DNA of 64,000 bases from Rhodanobacter sp. C03 (GTDB taxonomy: Bacteria; Pseudomonadota; Gammaproteobacteria; Xanthomonadales; Rhodanobacteraceae): positions 154,090 through 218,089 of the forward strand of contig NZ_MUNT01000010.1 of NCBI RefSeq assembly GCF_002001175.1, written 5' to 3'. Both the position numbers and the translations under genes were made by a program. The notes under the pieces are model-generated. The model was given only the letters and a program-made list of their open reading frames with translations, ran no database searches and was not told the origin of the DNA. The number at the start of each line of letters is the position of its first letter. Positions within the stretch are counted from its first letter, which is position 1. Positions 60,756 to 64,000 of the stretch are shown here, one piece after another.

Positions 60756-61238
60756 ATGCAGATTGCCCCGAACTCCGTTGCCGCCTTCCACTACACGCTG
60801 ACCGACGACCAGGGTCAGGTCATCGACAGCTCCGAAGGCCGCGAGCCGCTGACCTATCTGCACGGCAGTGGTCATATCGTGCCCGGCCTGGAAAAGCAGA
60901 TGGAAGGCCGCGCGGTTGGCGACAAGTTCACGGCGGACGTGGCGCCGGAAGAGGGCTACGGCGTGCATCACGTCGAGTTGATGCAGGAAGTGCCGCGCGA
61001 GGCGTTCCAGGGCGTCGACGATATCCAGCCCGGCATGCAGTTCCAGGGCCGCGGCCCGCAGGGCGAGATCAACGTCACCGTGACCAAGGTCGAAGACGGC
61101 AAGGTGTTCATCGACGGCAACCACCCGCTGGCCGGCAAGACCCTGCATTTCGCGATCGAAGTGACCGACGTGCGCGCGGCGAGTGAAGAAGAGCTGGCGC
61201 ACGGCCACGTGCACGGCGCCGGTGGTCACCACCACTGA
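60756..61238 (+). CDS. slyD: FKBP-type peptidyl-prolyl isomerase SlyD
   Basis: A 160-residue SlyD: FKBP core (AFHYTLTDDQGQVIDSSEGREPLTYLHGSGHIVPGLEKQM), the inserted chaperone IF domain (about 75-120) and a His-rich metal-binding tail (HGHVHGAGGHHH). It folds cytosolic proteins, helps nickel enzymes and is a well-known nickel-affinity contaminant. ATG 60756 is fixed by the conserved start. It is divergent from dacB and 10 bases before the FAD monooxygenase. Confidence 0.95.
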   Translation: MQIAPNSVAAFHYTLTDDQGQVIDSSEGREPLTYLHGSGHIVPGLEKQMEGRAVGDKFTADVAPEEGYGVHHVELMQEVPREAFQGVDDIQPGMQFQGRGPQGEINVTVTKVEDGKVFIDGNHPLAGKTLHFAIEVTDVRAASEEELAHGHVHGAGGHHH

Positions 61239-61248
61239 CGCTCACGCC

Positions 61249-62433
61249 ATGCAGGGACGCTGGCATATTGCGATCGTGGGTTACGGCGCCGCCGGTCAGG
61301 CGGCGTCACTGTTTCTGGCGGAACAGGGCCATCAGCTGAGCGTGTTCGAGCAGGCCGCGGCGCCTGGTCCAGTCGGCGCCGGCTTCCTGCTGCAGCCGAC
61401 CGGACTCGGCGTGCTGGCCCGGCTCGGTCTGCACGAGCAGGCGTTGGCACAGGGGCAGCGGATCGAGCGGCTGTATGGCTGCAATGTGCGTGGCCGCTGC
61501 GTGATGGACATGCGCTATGCCGACCACGCTCCCGACTGCTTCGGCCTCGGGTTGACTCGCGGCAGCCTGTTCACCCTGTTGCGGGATGCTTATCCGGATG
61601 CCGCGCAGATCCACACCGGCGTGTGCATCGAAGCCATCGAAGCGGATGGTCGCCATCTGCGCGACAGCACCGGCCAGCGACACGGCCCGTTCGACCTGAT
61701 CGTGGTTGCCGACGGTGCACACTCGCGGCTGCGCGCATCGATGCCACAGCTGGTGCAACGCCAGCAGACGTATCCATGGGGCGCAATGTGGTGTCTGTTG
61801 CCGGCCGACGAATGGCCGCATCACGATGTACTTCAGCAGCGCTACGGCGGCACCCGCGAGATGATCGGACTGTTGCCGGTGGGACGCCGAGCCGATCGCG
61901 ACGGCCGTTGGCTCACCTTCTATTTCAGCCTGCCGGGCGATCAGGTGGATGCGTTCGACGATGCCGCACTGACGAGCTTGCGCGAGCGCGTGACGGTGCT
62001 GTGGCCAGAGGCGGCGTCATTGCTTGCATCGATCCGCGCGCCTGAACAACTGCAACGGGCACGCTATCGCGACGTGGTACTGCACACGCCGGTGCACGGG
62101 CGTGTGCTATTCATTGGCGACGCGGCACATGCAATGAGTCCTCAACTGGGCCAGGGTGTGAACATGGCACTCCTGGATGCTCAGGCACTGGCCGATGCGG
62201 TGGCCGCCACTGACGACATCGAGGCGGCGCTCAAGCTGTACCCACGCGCACGACGGCAGCATGTGGCGGTGTACCAGCGGCTCAGTCGCTGGCTGACGCC
62301 GCTATTCCAGTCTGAGCGCGACGGCCTGGCACGGATGCGCGACCTCGGTTTCGGGCCGCTCGGACGGATGCCGTTGGCCAAGGGACAGATGCTGAAGATT
62401 CTCGCCGGCGTGAAAACCGGTTGGTGGTGCTGA
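61249..62433 (+). CDS. FAD-dependent monooxygenase (PHBH fold)
   Basis: A 394-residue flavin hydroxylase. GxGxxG in AIVGYGAAGQAASLFLAE, the DG motif in VVADGAHSRLRASMP and the GD motif FIGDAAHAMSPQLGQGVNMALLDA are complete. It resembles UbiH/salicylate-hydroxylase-like enzymes, but the substrate is unknown. It follows slyD after a 10-base gap and may be co-transcribed. ATG 61249 is chosen from the FAD motif. Confidence 0.88.
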   Translation: MQGRWHIAIVGYGAAGQAASLFLAEQGHQLSVFEQAAAPGPVGAGFLLQPTGLGVLARLGLHEQALAQGQRIERLYGCNVRGRCVMDMRYADHAPDCFGLGLTRGSLFTLLRDAYPDAAQIHTGVCIEAIEADGRHLRDSTGQRHGPFDLIVVADGAHSRLRASMPQLVQRQQTYPWGAMWCLLPADEWPHHDVLQQRYGGTREMIGLLPVGRRADRDGRWLTFYFSLPGDQVDAFDDAALTSLRERVTVLWPEAASLLASIRAPEQLQRARYRDVVLHTPVHGRVLFIGDAAHAMSPQLGQGVNMALLDAQALADAVAATDDIEAALKLYPRARRQHVAVYQRLSRWLTPLFQSERDGLARMRDLGFGPLGRMPLAKGQMLKILAGVKTGWWC

Positions 62434-62444
62434 CCCCGTCGCGC

Positions 62445-63539
62445 TCAATACCAGTCGAGCAGCGAGATGCCGACGCCAAGGTAAGTGGCATTGTGGTTGT
62501 AGTCGATCATGCTTTCGCCGTAGCCCTTGAACGCTTCCATGTAGCCACGCAGGTTGCCAGCCAGCGGGAAGCTCCAGGTGAACTGGGCAGCGCCATGGCT
62601 TTCGCTGCCACCACGCAGCGAATGGCGCAGCATCAGCCCGAATTCCTGGCCATTCCATTCGTGGATGATCTGCATGTCGCCGCGACCCATGTAATTGCTG
62701 ATGTCGGGATTGTTGTCGTCCGCGCGTGACTCGGGAATGCGCCACCACGGGCGCAGCATCACGGTCCAGCCATCACGTTCGAAGCCGATATCGGCCATCA
62801 CCCGATTCCAGCTGCGCGAGAGCGGATCGGATTGGCCGTTCGACTGGTGATCCACGCCGATGCCCAGCAACCGTCCATCCCAGCCGAACACCTCGTAGTG
62901 GGTGTTGAACATCAGGATGGCTTCGGGCTCGTAGTTGGTTTCGCGGAACGGGCGCGAGGCCTGAGAGTTGTAGAGCTGCCAGTGCGAGTCCTGCGTGTAA
63001 GCCACCCAGAGGTCGCCGGCATCGCCGAACACACCCTGCCAGACCTTGGTCTTCAGACTGAGCTGGAACTTCGTCTCGACATTGTCCAGTGACTGCGGCG
63101 AAGTCACCGTGTTGACCGGGTTGGGACTGTGCGGCTCGTCGTTCTGATTGCTGGTGGCGAATACCGGCATGACATAGACCGGTTTGTAGCCGCGCACGTT
63201 GAAGGTGCCGAGCTTGCTCTCCGGCGACAGTTCCCAGCGGCTGTCGAGCAGGGACAGCGGCCGGGCTACTTCATCGTTGCCTTGCGTCGCTGTCGTCGAG
63301 GTACTGCTGCGTTCGCGACTGAAGATATTCGGGGTGGTTGTTTCCCGGTCGACCCGCTTCTGTGCGACGGGCAGGTTCACCCGACCTGTCGCGTGGTCGT
63401 AGCAGGCCAGTCGCTGTGCGTCGCTCTCGATCGCGGTGCAGGCGCGGATATCGGTCGGGTCCGGATTTTGCGCATGCCCTGGCATGGCCAGCAGGCTCGC
63501 TAGCCACGCCAGTGGCACGGCAAGATGACGAGGCTTCAT
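62445..63539 (-). CDS. pldA: outer membrane phospholipase A
   Basis: A 364-residue protein with a signal peptide (WLASLLAMPGHA) and a C-terminal beta-barrel of the PldA family. The catalytic block GVDHQSNGQSDPLSRSWNRV contains the His-Ser pair (HxS) and the Asn of the OMPLA triad. The C-terminal strand ends in ..LLDWY, with the final aromatic residue typical of outer-membrane proteins. The N-terminal 70 residues carry a Cys pair (CTAIESDAQRLACY), as in other Xanthomonadales PldA. It hydrolyses outer-leaflet phospholipids when the membrane is disturbed. Confidence 0.93.
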   Translation of the reverse strand: MKPRHLAVPLAWLASLLAMPGHAQNPDPTDIRACTAIESDAQRLACYDHATGRVNLPVAQKRVDRETTTPNIFSRERSSTSTTATQGNDEVARPLSLLDSRWELSPESKLGTFNVRGYKPVYVMPVFATSNQNDEPHSPNPVNTVTSPQSLDNVETKFQLSLKTKVWQGVFGDAGDLWVAYTQDSHWQLYNSQASRPFRETNYEPEAILMFNTHYEVFGWDGRLLGIGVDHQSNGQSDPLSRSWNRVMADIGFERDGWTVMLRPWWRIPESRADDNNPDISNYMGRGDMQIIHEWNGQEFGLMLRHSLRGGSESHGAAQFTWSFPLAGNLRGYMEAFKGYGESMIDYNHNATYLGVGISLLDWY

Positions 63540-63643
63540 CGAGCGAATGCTCCAGATAAGAACCATCCAAGACCGATCAATCGGGATTCCCGACGTCGGG
63601 GGTGCTGGGGACATCGGCGGAAGAATGCCTGTCCGCCCAAAGA

Positions 63644-63672
63644 AAGCCGGCCACCTCGACGGTGACCGGCTT
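63644..63672 (-). terminator. intrinsic terminator after the partial gene at the window end
   Basis: On the minus strand AAGCCGGTCACC pairs with GGTGGCCGGCTT around GTCGA with one G-T wobble and is followed by TCTTTG. It lies 18 bases after the stop at 63690. Confidence 0.8.
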
Positions 63673-63689
63673 GGTCTGGAGGTGACCTT

Positions 63690-64000
63690 TTACTGAAGCT
63701 GCTTGACCCAGTTGTCGTACTGGGCCTTGCTGACGCGCTTGCCGTTGTGGCTGGCATTCAGGAAGTCATTGGCCAGCGGTGGATAGGCGGCCGCCTGCTC
63801 CTCGCTGATCGATTTGCCGCCACCGGACAGCTGCTCGAAGGAAGGTGCCGCCCCGATCATGGGAGCCGGTGCCGGGGCACTGTGCACAATGACCTGCTGG
63901 CTCGGGGAGGCCGCGTTTTCTGTCGGCGCCGAGCTGGGCATGGCTGCGGTCGACGCAGGTGCCGGAGGAGTGGGGGGCATCGGCGCCATCGGTGCGGGCG
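63690..64000 (-). CDS. partial Pro/Ala-rich protein, N-terminus outside window
   Basis: The frame continues beyond the window end: three further codons (PAP) precede the first Met seen at 63989. About 100 residues are visible. The first half is Pro/Ala/Met-rich linker. The second half SFEQLSGGGKSISEEQAAAYPPLANDFLNASHNGKRVSKAQYDNWVKQL may be a small helical domain with EF-hand-like spacing. I do not recognise a family. It ends at a strong terminator. Confidence 0.6.
   Translation of the reverse strand, partial: PAPMAPMPPTPPAPASTAAMPSSAPTENAASPSQQVIVHSAPAPAPMIGAAPSFEQLSGGGKSISEEQAAAYPPLANDFLNASHNGKRVSKAQYDNWVKQLQ

Overview
This window reads as chromosomal DNA of a high-GC gammaproteobacterium of the Xanthomonadales, most likely family Rhodanobacteraceae (Rhodanobacter/Dyella-like). 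The evidence is the uniform GC-rich codon use, Xanthomonadales-type gene content (minCDE, bpt, rlmKL, pncB, metNIQ, dacB, slyD, pldA, an NrsF-type anti-sigma factor) and short intergenic REP-type repeats. I see no rRNA, tRNA, CRISPR array, prophage or insertion sequence. It is mostly core and housekeeping sequence with dense, short operons. This taxonomic call is inference, not a database result.

Layout. 1-3.6 kb: cyclopropane fatty acid synthase, then a fluoride module (DUF190 protein and the CrcB channel behind a recognisable fluoride riboswitch) and a Bcr/CflA efflux pump. 3.6-6.5 kb: a DUF2235 hydrolase, a 3-methyladenine DNA glycosylase, a ChaB-like protein and an orphan HExxH protein. 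6.6-9.1 kb: the GNAT-minC-minD-minE division-site operon. 9.3-11.3 kb: a DesK/NarL-type two-component system. 11.6-16.7 kb: an SRPBCC membrane protein and a Gld-type ABC transporter (ATPase, permease, auxiliary protein). 16.8-18.8 kb: copper and cytochrome oxidase assembly genes (CtaG, PCu(A)C, SCO). 19.7-21.5 kb: a compact cluster of an SPFH membrane protein, a 23-residue membrane microprotein, an Arc-like ribbon-helix-helix protein and two small DUF proteins, preceded by TAGATATC repeats. 21.6-30.6 kb: purT, an FMN-binding glutamate-synthase-like protein, a low-GC orphan, bpt, tesB, an AmpD-type amidase and rlmKL. 31.2-33.6 kb: an egtB-egtD pair. 33.7-39.9 kb: a serine carboxypeptidase, trxC, a Rieske oxygenase, an FKBP isomerase and two SH3-domain paralogues with proline-rich tails.

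40.0-43.9 kb holds the most interesting unit. A Tat-exported MsrB and the membrane thiol-disulfide protein DipZ lie divergent from an ECF sigma factor and its NrsF-type anti-sigma factor. The 127-bp divergent gap contains two back-to-back copies of GTAAC[C/G]-N16-CGAA, the promoter signature recalled for the Caulobacter SigF/NrsF system. The sequence predicts one autoregulated switch for envelope methionine-sulfoxide repair.

44-50.9 kb carries YajQ, a BaiN-type flavoprotein, a beta-hydroxyacid dehydrogenase, a PhzF protein, a rhomboid protease, a histone-H1-like protein and a lipoprotein aminopeptidase. 51-54.4 kb has an S53-family protein that appears to lack the usual catalytic residues, and a c-type cytochrome with an unusual N-terminal domain. 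The gene-free gap at 54.4-54.7 kb contains a structured RNA candidate with two identical C-rich loops and a strong terminator, reminiscent of the sX13 sRNA of Xanthomonas. The rest is pncB, metNIQ, a glutathione peroxidase, dacB, slyD, an FAD monooxygenase, pldA and a gene cut by the window end.
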